This document shows positions 1 to 6,353 of a stretch of DNA of 7,580 nucleotides, one piece after another (within the stretch, counting starts at the first letter, position 1; each line of letters starts with the position of its first letter). Source of the DNA: Verrucomicrobiota bacterium (GTDB taxonomy: Bacteria > Verrucomicrobiota > Verrucomicrobiia > Opitutales > UBA953). The stretch is from contig RFRI01000056.1 of the NCBI GenBank assembly GCA_009924535.1, forward strand, positions 1-7,580. The letters are read 5' to 3'. The notes beneath the pieces are model-generated. The model did no database searches. It had not been told where the DNA came from and saw only the letters and a program-made list of their open reading frames with translations. A program made the translations under genes and the position numbers.

Positions 1-497
1 ACGCCGAGGGCGCTCACCTGGTCGGACGGCATCGCCTTCGCGGCGATGGTCACGTCGGCGGCGTTCTCCATGTGCTGGCGGGCCAGCTCGTCGAAATCGA
101 GACGGTAGAGCTGGTCGCCCGAAAGGATGAGCACCAGGTCCTCGTCCTTGAGGTTGTAGTGGTGAAGATTCTGGCGGACGGCGTCGGCCGTACCCTGGTA
201 CCAGGTCTCCTTGTCGCCCGTCTGCTCGGCGGCGAGGATGTCGACGAAGCCGCGGCCGAAACCGTCGAACTTATACGTCTGCTGGATGTGCTTATGGAGC
301 GAAGCGGTGTTGAACTGCGTCAGGACGAAGATCTGGTTGAAGCCGGAGTTGAGGCAGTTGCTGATCGGGATGTCGACCAAGCGGTAGTTGCTGGCCAGCG
401 GCACGGCCGGCTTGCAGCGGTCCTTGGTCAGGGGGTAGAGACGGGAGCCACGACCGCCCCCCATGATGATGCTGATGACGCGAGGAAGGGAAGGCAT
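1..497 (-). CDS. glgC: Glucose-1-phosphate adenylyltransferase (ADP-glucose pyrophosphorylase), N-terminal part, cut by window edge
   Basis: Makes ADP-glucose from ATP and glucose-1-phosphate, the committed step of bacterial glycogen synthesis in the cytoplasm. Reading the minus strand from the ATG at 497-495 gives 165 complete codons with no stop before the window edge. Visible family motifs are the nucleotide-binding GGGRGSRLYPLT (residues 13-24), KPAVPLA (29-35), LVDIPISNCLNSG (40-52), WYQGTADAVRQN (99-110) and SGDQLYRLDF (126-135), whose Asp128 matches the conserved GD of the active site. About two thirds of the usual ~420-residue protein lies outside the window. The wording of these motifs resembles the plant/cyanobacterial-type enzymes more than the enterobacterial one. 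The start sits just before the first conserved beta-strand. Upstream, GGAGGG and AAGGTAGG lie too far out for a standard ribosome-binding site. It diverges from the hydrolase gene at 601. Confidence 0.95.
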   Translation of the reverse strand, partial: MPSLPRVISIIMGGGRGSRLYPLTKDRCKPAVPLASNYRLVDIPISNCLNSGFNQIFVLTQFNTASLHKHIQQTYKFDGFGRGFVDILAAEQTGDKETWYQGTADAVRQNLHHYNLKDEDLVLILSGDQLYRLDFDELARQHMENAADVTIAAKAMPSDQVSALG

Positions 498-600
498 GAC
501 GGGATGACCTACCTTCCCTCCGGTCGCCCTCGCCCTCAAGCGGAAAAGGGCGAATGGCGGCTTGAAGGCGACACCGTGACGGGGTTGCATCGCCTCCCGC
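498..600. promoter_or_regulatory. Divergent intergenic region between glgC and the hydrolase, with inverted repeats
   Basis: Both flanking genes must be transcribed outward from this 103-base gap. TCGCCCT occurs twice in direct order (524-530 and 530-536), and the second copy can pair with AGGGCGA (547-553) across a 10-base loop. TCAAGC (536-541) can pair with GCTTGA (560-565), so two different folds, or an operator, are possible. A weak plus-strand promoter match is TTGAAG (562-567), a 17-base spacer, then TTGCAT (585-590); it would start transcripts almost at the ATG at 601. No convincing minus-strand promoter is seen. The inverted repeats are direct observations; the regulatory role is inference. 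Confidence 0.3.
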
Positions 601-1395
601 ATGGCCTTCGCCTTCCACATCCTCGGCACGAGCAGCTCCGGCAACTGCTCCCTGCTGGAAGCGGGCGGCACGCGCGTGATGCTGGACGCAGGCTTCCAAG
701 GCCCCCGCCTGGAGGCTTCGTTGCAGAAGCTCGGCATCGAGGCGCGCGCCCTCGACGCGGTCTTCATCACCCACGAGCACTCCGACCATTGCATCGGGCT
801 CCCCGCCCTGCTCCGTCAGAACCCGTCGCTGAAGGTCTTCGCCAACCGCGAGACGGCCCGCCGCATCAAGGATTCGCTCAAGTCGCAGCCTGACTGGCAA
901 CTGTTCGAGACCGGTACGACCTTCGAATTCCGCGGACTACAGGTCACCTCCATCCCCATCCCGCACGACGCCGCCGATCCGGTCGGCTTCGCCTTCGACC
1001 TGCCCGCCGAAGACGCGCGCCCCGCCCGGCGCCTGACCTGGCTGACCGATCTCGGCCACGCCACCTCGGTCGTGAAGCACCACGTCGCGCTGGCCGACAT
1101 CCTCGTGCTCGAGGCGAACTACGACGACGAGATGCTCGACCTCTCCAAACGCCCGGCCTCGCTCAAGCAGCGCATCCGCGGCAACTTCGGCCACCTCTCC
1201 AACGTCCAGACGAAAGACCTCCTCCTCGGCCTGCGCGAATGGCAGACGACGGAGCTCTACCTCGGCCACCTGAGCAAGGAGTGCAACCGCACCGTCATCG
1301 TCGACGCCCTGATGAACGAGGTGCGCGACCGGAAGACCGACCTCCGCATCACGGTGGTCGACCCTCTGGAGGATAATCCGGTCAGCCTTTGGTAA
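601..1395 (+). CDS. Metallo-beta-lactamase-fold hydrolase, YycJ/WalJ-like
   Basis: A complete 264-residue cytoplasmic MBL-fold metal hydrolase without signal peptide. The N-terminal LGTSSSGNCSLLEAG (8-22) and LDAGF (28-32) form the first strands. The metal-binding motif is THEHSDH, with His58, His60, Asp62 and His63. Further likely ligands are His122 in IPHDA, Asp150 in LTDLGH and His223 in LGHLSKECN. The EANYDDEML stretch (171-179) and GHLSNVQ (197-203) are typical of the YycJ group, whose members are reported or predicted as DNA exonucleases tied to envelope two-component (WalRK) operons in Firmicutes. No walRK genes are seen here, so the substrate is uncertain; a nuclease or phosphodiesterase role is inferred from family. 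Length is normal for the family. No Shine-Dalgarno precedes the ATG, but the protein begins correctly there. Its stop is 3 bases from the opposing gene's stop. Confidence 0.88.
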   Translation: MAFAFHILGTSSSGNCSLLEAGGTRVMLDAGFQGPRLEASLQKLGIEARALDAVFITHEHSDHCIGLPALLRQNPSLKVFANRETARRIKDSLKSQPDWQLFETGTTFEFRGLQVTSIPIPHDAADPVGFAFDLPAEDARPARRLTWLTDLGHATSVVKHHVALADILVLEANYDDEMLDLSKRPASLKQRIRGNFGHLSNVQTKDLLLGLREWQTTELYLGHLSKECNRTVIVDALMNEVRDRKTDLRITVVDPLEDNPVSLW

Positions 1396-1398
1396 GGC

Positions 1399-3324
1399 CT
1401 ACTTCTTCGGCGGCACCGGGACGTCGTCGCCGGCGGGGGGCGGAGCCGGCACGGAGCCCGTCGAACGGATCACGGCGCTCTCGGCGACCGACTTGGCGAG
1501 TCGCTTGACCGCGGCCCCGCAGGCGGGCGAAGCGGGGTTCAGGTCTTGGGCGGAGAGCCAAGCGGTGAGCGCGGCGGCCTCGGCGCCGTCCTTCTCGAGC
1601 TTCTCGGCATGGCCGATCAGCTGGGCGTAGTTGGCGACGAGCGGGGCGATGTCGGAGCGCGTCTTGGCGAGCACGAGGTCATCGGACTCGGTCTTGTAGG
1701 CCTCGACGATGACGTCCCAGGCGAGGTAAGGGTTGTTCTGCGAGGCCAGCACGGAAGCCTTCTGGATATTGGCGTCGAGTTCGCCGACGCGATTGACGAC
1801 CTTGCGGAGCTTCTCGGAGCGCTCCTTGTCCTGGGCCAGGGCCAGGGCGTATTCCAGCTTCTTGTTGTAGATGTCGCGCCACTTGGACTCGGTCAGGAGA
1901 CGATCGAATTCGGGCACCTTCTGCGCGAGGGTATCCTGACGGCTCACGACCTGGTTGGCGAAATCCTTCACGCCGGGATTCTGCGGCCAGATCTTGGCGG
2001 CGCGCTCGAGGGAGGCTTCGGCCTTGGCGTTGTCGCCCGCCAGCGCGGCGGCCTTGGCGGAGAGCAGCGACATGTTCGAGGCGTTCATGGCGTTGGTGAC
2101 CTTCGAGAGGATCGGGGCGCCCGGGAAGTCGCGGGCGCGTCCGCGCACCTTGTTCACGTAGCCCTCGACGCTGCCGAGGTCATGTTCGTCGCCGAGACGC
2201 TGCAGCTCGCGGAGATCCTTCCAGAGGGCGAGCATCTCGCGCTTCTTCTCCTGCGGATAGGTCATGACGACGGGCTCGAACTCGCCGAGGAAGAAGGTCT
2301 CCTGCAGGCGCTCGAAGGCGCCGTAGAGCTCGCCCTGCTTCACCAGGTCGTCGACGGTCTGCATGCCCTTGCTGGTATCCTTGATGGCCTCGCGGGAAAG
2401 CATGTCGAAGGACTCGAGGGTCGGCACGAAGTCGGAGATCGGGAAGAATTCCTTCACCTCCTTGGCGCCGACGACGATGTTCTGGCTGTTTCCTTTGAAA
2501 AGCACGCGATAGAAGGCGCTCGTGATCAGCGAGTGACGGTAGCGGCGGGCCATCAGGAAGGAGACCATCTGGGACTGGAACTCGATCTTCGCCTTGAGCC
2601 CGAGCGCGGCCATCTCCGCGTTCTTGGCGAGGATCTCGGCCTGCGTGCGGGCCTCGTCCTTGACCTTGTAGGCGAGCTCGGTCGTGCCGGAAGAAGACTT
2701 GCCGAGCGGCTTGGCCTTGGTGGCCTGCGAGGAACGGGCGTCATTGGCCTCCTCGATGTTGTCCGCGCGATTGATGATGATGCCTTCCTGGACCTTGCGG
2801 AGGGTCTCCAGCTGGGTCTTGGTGACCTCGATCTGCCGGAATTCCTGCTTCATCACCCAGATCTTCTGGACCTGCGAGGCGATGGTCAGCGAGCTGTTGC
2901 CGTCGATGTCGAACTCGGCGGCCTTGAAGAGCAGGTTGAAGGCTTCCTGCTGGTTGCGGTAATAGTTGTCCTGGGTGAGCACCTGGGGCGAGAGCAGCAG
3001 CTGGACCTGGTCGAGGATCGCGACGTAGCGCTTGATGTCGCCGTTGTCCGTCGGCGCGGCCAGATAGCGCTCGAAACGGGCGCGGACGGCGCGGGAGTTG
3101 CCCAGGTTCATCGTCGTGCCCTTCCACTGCATCGTGCCGTTCTCCATGTCCACGGAGTCGCTGTTGACGTTGAAGATACGGTCGGCGCCGCCTTCGGCCG
3201 TCGAGCTCTTGTAGTCGCCGGCGGTGCCGCTGGAGTTGACGGTCGCGCCGGGCGGGGGCGCCTGGGCGAAGCCGAGCACGGCCATCGCACACCAACCGAA
3301 GCAACTGAGGAAAGTATGACGCAT
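1399..3324 (-). CDS. Exported helical protein of unknown function with TPR-like repeats
   Basis: 641 residues, family not recognised. The start chosen (ATG at 3324-3322) opens a signal peptide: MRHT, a hydrophobic stretch to about residue 19, and likely cleavage near Ala20. An in-frame ATG 69 bases further upstream would add a proline/arginine-rich head and overlap the preceding gene, so it was not used. A short polar section (about 27-70) containing FNVNSDSVDMENGTMQWKG looks beta-rich. The rest is mostly alpha-helical and charged, with likely coiled-coil parts. A TPR-like hairpin is visible at about 418-450 (AAALAGDNAKAEASLERAAK, ending PQNPG) and another at about 568-608 (EKDGAEAAALTAWLSAQ, ending LNPAS). 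The tail is Pro-rich (628-630 PPP, ending PPKK), and a PPP also follows the signal peptide. It sits 11 bases after the small membrane protein gene, probably in one transcript, which suggests an envelope or periplasmic scaffold role. That role is inference. Confidence 0.82.
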   Translation of the reverse strand: MRHTFLSCFGWCAMAVLGFAQAPPPGATVNSSGTAGDYKSSTAEGGADRIFNVNSDSVDMENGTMQWKGTTMNLGNSRAVRARFERYLAAPTDNGDIKRYVAILDQVQLLLSPQVLTQDNYYRNQQEAFNLLFKAAEFDIDGNSSLTIASQVQKIWVMKQEFRQIEVTKTQLETLRKVQEGIIINRADNIEEANDARSSQATKAKPLGKSSSGTTELAYKVKDEARTQAEILAKNAEMAALGLKAKIEFQSQMVSFLMARRYRHSLITSAFYRVLFKGNSQNIVVGAKEVKEFFPISDFVPTLESFDMLSREAIKDTSKGMQTVDDLVKQGELYGAFERLQETFFLGEFEPVVMTYPQEKKREMLALWKDLRELQRLGDEHDLGSVEGYVNKVRGRARDFPGAPILSKVTNAMNASNMSLLSAKAAALAGDNAKAEASLERAAKIWPQNPGVKDFANQVVSRQDTLAQKVPEFDRLLTESKWRDIYNKKLEYALALAQDKERSEKLRKVVNRVGELDANIQKASVLASQNNPYLAWDVIVEAYKTESDDLVLAKTRSDIAPLVANYAQLIGHAEKLEKDGAEAAALTAWLSAQDLNPASPACGAAVKRLAKSVAESAVIRSTGSVPAPPPAGDDVPVPPKK

Positions 3325-3335
3325 GGCGGAAAGGT

Positions 3336-3731
3336 TCAGAAGCGTTCGAGGGCTTCCACGACCAGGAGGTCGCGGGTGACGCGCAGCTTGCACTTGAAAC
3401 GCTGGCCGACCTCGAAGGAATCGGCGGAGCCGGCGGGCACGAAGACCGGGATGCGACCGGCGGGGCGCGTCGGGTCCTTCTCGATGGGCTTGACGGCGAG
3501 CACGCGGCCGCGGCCTTCGACGAACGCGAGCTGCTGTTCGACCTGGCAGTCGAGGCGGTAGGAGTTACCCTGGAGCGTGGCCCAATCCTTGCGGTAGGCC
3601 TCGACCGAAAAAGGCGTGAGGTCGGCGAACTTGCCGCCGCCGCCCAGGCGCGGGGCGACGATCGCGACGAGGATGACGATCACGACGACCGGAATACCGA
3701 GGGCGAAGAAGAGGGGGTTGATCTTGGACAT
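3336..3731 (-). CDS. Small single-pass membrane protein with a compact extracytoplasmic domain, unknown function
   Basis: 131 residues, family not recognised. Residues 1-6 (MSKINP) are followed by one strongly hydrophobic helix (about 7-27, LFFALGIPVVVIVILVAIVA) and then a PRLGGGG linker. The remaining ~95 residues alternate hydrophobic and charged positions in strand-like runs (SYRLDCQVEQQLAFV, GRVLAVKPI, RIPVFVPA, RFKCKLRVTRDLLVVEAL). That pattern could be a small beta-barrel such as an OB fold, but this is only a guess from the pattern. The protein is probably anchored with the C-terminal domain outside the cytoplasm. Its stop codon lies 11 bases before the start of the exported TPR-like protein, so co-transcription and shared function are likely. 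No Shine-Dalgarno is seen; AAAGG lies about 18 bases upstream of the ATG. A possible promoter with a near-palindrome lies at 3789-3814. Confidence 0.8.
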   Translation of the reverse strand: MSKINPLFFALGIPVVVIVILVAIVAPRLGGGGKFADLTPFSVEAYRKDWATLQGNSYRLDCQVEQQLAFVEGRGRVLAVKPIEKDPTRPAGRIPVFVPAGSADSFEVGQRFKCKLRVTRDLLVVEALERF

Positions 3732-3788
3732 GAAAATGGGCGGGGCTGACCTTTCCCAAAGCCTACCCCCTCTTTCGGATTTGTTCCA

Positions 3789-3814
3789 GCGATTTCCCTT
3801 ATAAGAAGAATCGC
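3789..3814. promoter_or_regulatory. 26-base near-palindrome around a TATAAG box, candidate operator/promoter for the 3731-1399 gene pair
   Basis: The arms GCGATT (3789-3794) and AATCGC (3809-3814) flank a perfect 8-base palindrome CTTATAAG (3798-3805). All share the same centre between 3801 and 3802, and 20 of 26 positions are symmetric. On the minus strand TATAAG (3803-3798) resembles a -10 box about 67 bases before the ATG at 3731; no -35 hexamer is visible at 17 bases. A symmetric site over a -10 box is the usual arrangement for a dimeric repressor, or for an activator replacing the -35 contact. The same bases also follow the hairpin at 3813-3843, so they could instead be the U-rich tail of a terminator. 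Confidence 0.35.
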
Positions 3815-3843
3815 GGTCCGCCTAGGCCTAGGGCGATCCGCCC
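3813..3843 (-). terminator. GC-rich hairpin after the ABC transporter gene, candidate weak terminator
   Basis: Downstream of the transporter stop (3850), the segments 3813-3826 and 3827-3841 can fold on each other as an imperfect long hairpin centred on the perfect palindrome CCTAGGCCTAGG (3821-3832). A competing small hairpin, GGGCG/CGCCC with an ATC loop, occupies 3831-3843. On the minus strand the next bases read GATTCTTCTTATAA, only partly T-rich, so intrinsic termination would be weak. A role in mRNA 3'-end protection or partial read-through into the next gene is equally possible. Confidence 0.4.
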
Positions 3844-3849
3844 AGGCCC

Positions 3850-5547
3850 TCAGTTCCAGCGCTTCTGCTGACAGCCGAAAATGACGAGACAGAAGCCCAC
3901 CAAGCCCTGGATGAGCAGCACGACCAACCCAAAGGTCGGGCTGGCCACGAAGGCGGTCTGATCAGGCATGCTCGCGGTATAGGCGTCGTAGAGCGGCTGC
4001 CCCATCATGGAATGCATATAGCCGGACCAACCCCAGTAAGAATTGATGAAAGGCCGGCAGACCCACGTCAGCGCGGCCGGCAAGGCGAGCACCACCCCGG
4101 AGAGCGGCAGCTGGAAGCCGACGAGGTAGATGGACAACAACGAGGACTTCTCCGGCGAGGTCAGCATGGCCGAGAAGCCGAGGCAGACGACGGACATCGA
4201 GACGCAGCTGGCCGCAAGGATGGTGAGCTGCTCCGCCCATGGCCCGGGAAACCTGCAGATGAGCTTCACGAAAAGGCACATCCAGACCCCTTGGAAGATC
4301 GCCACGAGCGAGACGAAGACGATCTTGGAGAAGGCGTAAGCCCACGGACGCAGGCCGGTCATGCGCTCCTTCTCGTAAAGGATGCGCTCGGCGGAGATCT
4401 CGCGGCCGCCGTTGTTGGCGCCCATGAGCGTGAGCAGGATGACCTGGAACATCACCAAGCCGGCGGCGAGACCGGCGAGCTGGGCGTTCGACATCTGCAC
4501 CTTCAGCGCCTGCTGCACTTCCGCCATGGAAGCCGTGTTGCGGTCCATCGGGATCTTCAGCACGTCCCAGACGCCATCGAGGTTGAAGATGATGACGAGC
4601 AACGGGAACCCGAACGTGATCGCGAGCGTCAGCCCGAGATAGCCGGTGTCACGGAAAAAGAGCTTGAGACGGCGGGAGAGCAACGTCGTGAACTGCGAGA
4701 GGCCATCGGGAATCGAAGGGTCGGGCAACGGCTCCACCTCGACCGGTGCGCCGACCTTGGCGACGGCGACCTCGTAGGAGTCCTGGTGCTCGGCCTGATG
4801 GATGGCCCAGCGGTCGCGCCACGTGGCGAGGTCCGAGGCGTTCAATACCTCATAAAGACGCAGGCCGTCAGGGATGCCGAAGTAGCCGAGCAGTTCGTCG
4901 GGCGAGCCCTGGAAGACCACGTCGCCTTGGTAGACGACCGTGACCCAGTCGAATTGGTTCAGCTTGCCGAGATTATGGATGATGCAGACGAAGCTCTTAT
5001 GGCTCGTCTCGGCGAGGTTGCGCAGCAACGCGAGAATCTGGTCCTCGGATTGCGGATCGAGGCCGGACGTGACTTCGTCGCAGACCATGCAAGGCGGATC
5101 GAGGGTGAGCTCGAGGCCGAGCGAAAGACGGCGCAGCTGGCCGCCCGAAAGGGCCGAGACGCGCTTGTCGCGATGCGGGGACATCCCGGTGACGCCCAGG
5201 ACGGACTCGAGGCGGCGGGCACGTTCGGCGGCGTCCGGCACCGCCAGCTGCAGCGCGTACTCCAAGGATTCGGCGACGCTGAGCTGAGCTTGGGCGGCCG
5301 TGAACTGGGGCGCGAAACCGACCTTCCCGACCAAGTCCTCCGTGCAGGTGATCCGCTGGCCCGCCAGGGATGCCTCGCCGGTCGAGGGCAAGATGCCGAG
5401 GATCGCCTTCATCAAGGTCGTCTTACCGCAGCCGGAGGGCCCGATGACGGCGTTAAGACCTCGGGGCAGGAAGCGCGCATTGGCTCCGTCGAGGATGATC
5501 GGGCCGTTGGCACCCGCCTGCACGGTGAGGTTCTGGCAGCTCAGCAT
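3850..5547 (-). CDS. ABC-2-type (ABCG-like) half-transporter: ATPase fused to membrane domain
   Basis: 565 residues, complete; an ATP-driven exporter expected to work as a dimer in the inner membrane. The N-terminal ATPase has Walker A GPSGCGKTT (36-44), Q-loop Gln81, signature LSGGQLRR (133-140), Walker B ending Asp157-Glu158 (VCDEVTSGLD, 155-164) and switch His191, so it should be catalytically active. PDELLGYFGIP (216-226) is the typical ABCG link. A short cytoplasmic section leads to the ABC-2 membrane domain with about six helices, first at about 303-321 and second at 357-376, followed by the conserved ILYEKERMTGLRP (389-401). ATPase-first order and half-size match ABCG/White-type exporters. 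The substrate (lipid, polymer or drug) cannot be read from sequence. It lies upstream, on the same strand, of the membrane and exported proteins, and diverges from the secreted protein at 5595. No Shine-Dalgarno is seen at the ATG. Confidence 0.92.
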   Translation of the reverse strand: MLSCQNLTVQAGANGPIILDGANARFLPRGLNAVIGPSGCGKTTLMKAILGILPSTGEASLAGQRITCTEDLVGKVGFAPQFTAAQAQLSVAESLEYALQLAVPDAAERARRLESVLGVTGMSPHRDKRVSALSGGQLRRLSLGLELTLDPPCMVCDEVTSGLDPQSEDQILALLRNLAETSHKSFVCIIHNLGKLNQFDWVTVVYQGDVVFQGSPDELLGYFGIPDGLRLYEVLNASDLATWRDRWAIHQAEHQDSYEVAVAKVGAPVEVEPLPDPSIPDGLSQFTTLLSRRLKLFFRDTGYLGLTLAITFGFPLLVIIFNLDGVWDVLKIPMDRNTASMAEVQQALKVQMSNAQLAGLAAGLVMFQVILLTLMGANNGGREISAERILYEKERMTGLRPWAYAFSKIVFVSLVAIFQGVWMCLFVKLICRFPGPWAEQLTILAASCVSMSVVCLGFSAMLTSPEKSSLLSIYLVGFQLPLSGVVLALPAALTWVCRPFINSYWGWSGYMHSMMGQPLYDAYTASMPDQTAFVASPTFGLVVLLIQGLVGFCLVIFGCQQKRWN

Positions 5548-5580
5548 CGGTTGTAATCTTGCTTCGGCACCCCCACGGGT

Positions 5581-5586
5581 AAAGGA
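5581..5586 (+). promoter_or_regulatory. Ribosome-binding site (AAAGGA) of the secreted protein gene
   Basis: AAAGGA lies 8 bases before the ATG at 5595 and is the only well-spaced Shine-Dalgarno-like sequence among the eight starts in the window. It supports this start, as does a TAA stop in the same frame at 5580-5582. The 47-base gap to the divergent transporter gene must also hold both promoters, but no convincing -35/-10 pair was found there. Confidence 0.6.
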
Positions 5587-5594
5587 TTAACGCC

Positions 5595-6275
5595 ATGAAC
5601 GCCCAAGCCCTCGCCGCCGCCCTGCTCGCGACCGCCGCCCTCGCCCCGACCGCCGACGCCTTCCAGATGACCAAGAAGGCCATCCGCAACCAAGGCATCT
5701 TCGGCATCAAGGTGAACAACACCGACATGGCCTTCTACGGCCGCGCGGACTCGATCCTCTCCATTTCCTTCCAGGAATACACGACCGGCTCCTTCATCGT
5801 CGCCGAGGTCGTCGTCGACATGAAGGACTCCAACCAGCAGCTCCGCATCTATAACGCCCGCCCCCCGGGCACGGCCGACGTCGCCAACCGCGCCAACCGC
5901 GCCAGCTCCGCCAACTCGCAGAACCGCGGTCTCGACCCCAGCGAAGCCACCAAACTGCCGATCCCCGGACCGCTCGCGGCCCTCGAGACCAAGGTCAACA
6001 ACGTCGTCAGCAACAGCACCGGCGACCTGGTCGTGAAGACCTACCCGACCACCACCCACGCCAAGACCGTCGAGATGGTCGTCACGACCAAGGCCGAACT
6101 CCAGCAGCTCTACTCGAAGATGATCACCCTTTATACCGGCTTCGAAGTGGAAGCCGTCGACGGCGCCTCGGTCGAAGGTTCGAACGGCGCCGCCGCTTCC
6201 GCCGCGGCCTCGGGCACCAGCGCCGCCAAGATCAAGATCACCCAGATCGGCGGGGTCCTGTTCACGCTCGAATAA
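5595..6275 (+). CDS. Secreted protein of unknown function with low-complexity segments
   Basis: 226 residues, family not recognised. An Ala/Leu-rich leader (2-22) ends in PTADA, a plausible signal peptidase site before Phe23, but unusually there is no Lys or Arg before the hydrophobic part. The mature chain starts with a strand-rich domain (about 30-90, with ILSISFQEY, SFIVAEVVVDM and QQLRIYNARPP). A polar low-complexity section built on a three-residue period follows (97-108, ANR ANR ASS ANS). A second folded part (about 127-188) includes AKTVEMVVTTKAELQQLYSKM. An Ala/Ser/Gly-rich linker (190-211) leads to a final strand KIKITQIGGVLFTLE at the very C-terminus. The context (divergent ABC exporter, then efp 115 bases downstream) gives no firm clue. 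The start is supported by AAAGGA upstream. A surface or periplasmic location is inferred from the leader. Confidence 0.8.
   Translation: MNAQALAAALLATAALAPTADAFQMTKKAIRNQGIFGIKVNNTDMAFYGRADSILSISFQEYTTGSFIVAEVVVDMKDSNQQLRIYNARPPGTADVANRANRASSANSQNRGLDPSEATKLPIPGPLAALETKVNNVVSNSTGDLVVKTYPTTTHAKTVEMVVTTKAELQQLYSKMITLYTGFEVEAVDGASVEGSNGAAASAAASGTSAAKIKITQIGGVLFTLE
5882..5917 (+). repeat. Four-unit 9-base tandem repeat inside the secreted protein gene
   Basis: Units CGCCAACCG, CGCCAACCG, CGCCAGCTC and CGCCAACTC follow without gaps. In frame they encode Ala-Asn-Arg twice, then Ala-Ser-Ser and Ala-Asn-Ser (residues 97-108). Changes in copy number would keep the reading frame, so the linker could vary in length between strains. 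Confidence 0.75.
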
Positions 6276-6292
6276 GGCGACCACCCCCGGCC

Positions 6293-6353
6293 GACCCCTG
6301 TTTCAAAGGGGTCAAGCCCAACCCACCCGGTTTCGGGCAAGTCCGGCTTGACC
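6293..6353 (+). promoter_or_regulatory. efp leader with two overlapping, mutually exclusive stem-loops
   Basis: Stem A pairs GACCCCT (6293-6299) with AGGGGTC (6307-6313) over a 7-base loop. Stem B pairs GGTCAAGCC (6310-6318) with GGCTTGACC (6345-6353), enclosing a small CCCG/CGGG hairpin (6326-6337). Bases 6310-6313 belong to both stems, so only one can form in full. Neither is followed by a T run, which argues against a simple terminator for the gene ending at 6275. Stem B ends 37 bases before the EF-P ATG at 6391. An RNA switch, a processing site or a DNA operator are all possible; the function is inference. Confidence 0.35.

Noticed and set aside
292..900. 202-codon minus-strand open frame spanning the glgC/hydrolase junction
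   Set aside because: Out of frame with glgC, which is unmistakable in another minus frame, and antisense to the hydrolase motifs; Arg/Gln-rich nonsense sequence.
3325..3393. Upstream ATG extending the exported protein by 23 residues
   Set aside because: It would overlap the preceding gene by 58 bases and put a Pro/Arg-rich head before a good signal peptide.
1546..3561. 671-codon plus-strand open frame opposite the exported protein gene
   Set aside because: It is in exact codon register with the real gene, where stops arise only opposite TTA, CTA or TCA codons, which are rare in this GC-rich DNA. Its translation is Gly/Leu/Val/Asp-rich without any motif.
4012..5556. 514-codon plus-strand open frame opposite the ABC transporter
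   Set aside because: Same codon-register shadow; the transporter frame carries complete Walker A, signature and Walker B motifs while this frame has none.
5541..6284. 247-codon minus-strand open frame over the secreted protein gene, and a similar one at 6400-7065 over efp
   Set aside because: Codon-register shadows of real genes; compositionally biased translations, and the second runs through the terminator and into the tRNA.
6293..6313. GACCCCT/AGGGGTC hairpin as an intrinsic terminator of the secreted protein gene
   Set aside because: The stem is only seven pairs and is followed by AAGCCCAACC, not a T run.
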